From positions 1 to 6,204 of the forward strand of contig JAUVAG010000078.1 in the NCBI GenBank assembly GCA_030591825.1: a DNA stretch of 6,204 bases, written 5' to 3'. The notes beneath the pieces were generated by a model. The model saw only the letters and a list, made by a program, of their open reading frames with translations. It had not been told where the DNA came from and did no database searches. This stretch comes from Dethiosulfatibacter sp. (lineage in GTDB: Bacteria > Bacillota > Clostridia > Tissierellales > Dethiosulfatibacteraceae). Of the stretch, positions 6,202-6,204 are shown piece by piece (within the stretch, counting starts at the first letter, position 1; each line of letters begins with the position of its first letter). The translations under genes and the position numbers were made by a program.

Positions 6202-6204
6202 AAC

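Overview
The window looks like chromosomal DNA from a low-G+C anaerobic Firmicute, most likely a Clostridium-like member of the Clostridia. The evidence is AT-rich codon use, strong GGAGG-type ribosome binding sites, tight same-strand gene spacing, an intrinsic terminator, a cobalamin riboswitch of typical clostridial form, and an anaerobic-type CbiA. The species cannot be fixed from the sequence. All genes lie on the + strand.

Left half (1-3830): a 5'-truncated major facilitator superfamily transporter runs in from the left edge and ends at 1107. A perfect 12-bp hairpin follows, and right behind it is a promoter-like TTGACA. Next come an NhaC-family Na+/H+ antiporter (1216-2616) and, 23 bases later, an M20-family amidohydrolase (2640-3830). 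The amidohydrolase reading frame is interrupted by one in-frame amber codon at 2970-2972 and is otherwise intact. Together these genes resemble a small uptake and hydrolysis locus for an N-acylated or peptide-like substrate, but that substrate is inference.

Middle (3831-4135): a 305-base non-coding gap holds a candidate promoter, a complete cobalamin (B12) riboswitch aptamer (about 3884-4029), and an expression platform ending in a strong intrinsic terminator (4080-4107).

Right half (4136-6204): the riboswitch controls a two-gene operon with a 1-base gap. The first gene is a histidine phosphatase of the CobC type (alpha-ribazole phosphatase). The second is cbiA (cobyrinate a,c-diamide synthase). 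Both belong to adenosylcobalamin synthesis, so high cobalamin should shut the operon down at the terminator. The last 17 codons of cbiA lie inside a G+C-richer palindromic element (6087-6195). It consists of two related hairpins that share the loop sequence ACGCTTCA, and the second is followed by a T run and may serve as the operon terminator.

No completely new system is evident. The observations most worth a second look are the single amber codon in the amidohydrolase and the tandem palindromic element that supplies the C-terminus of CbiA.
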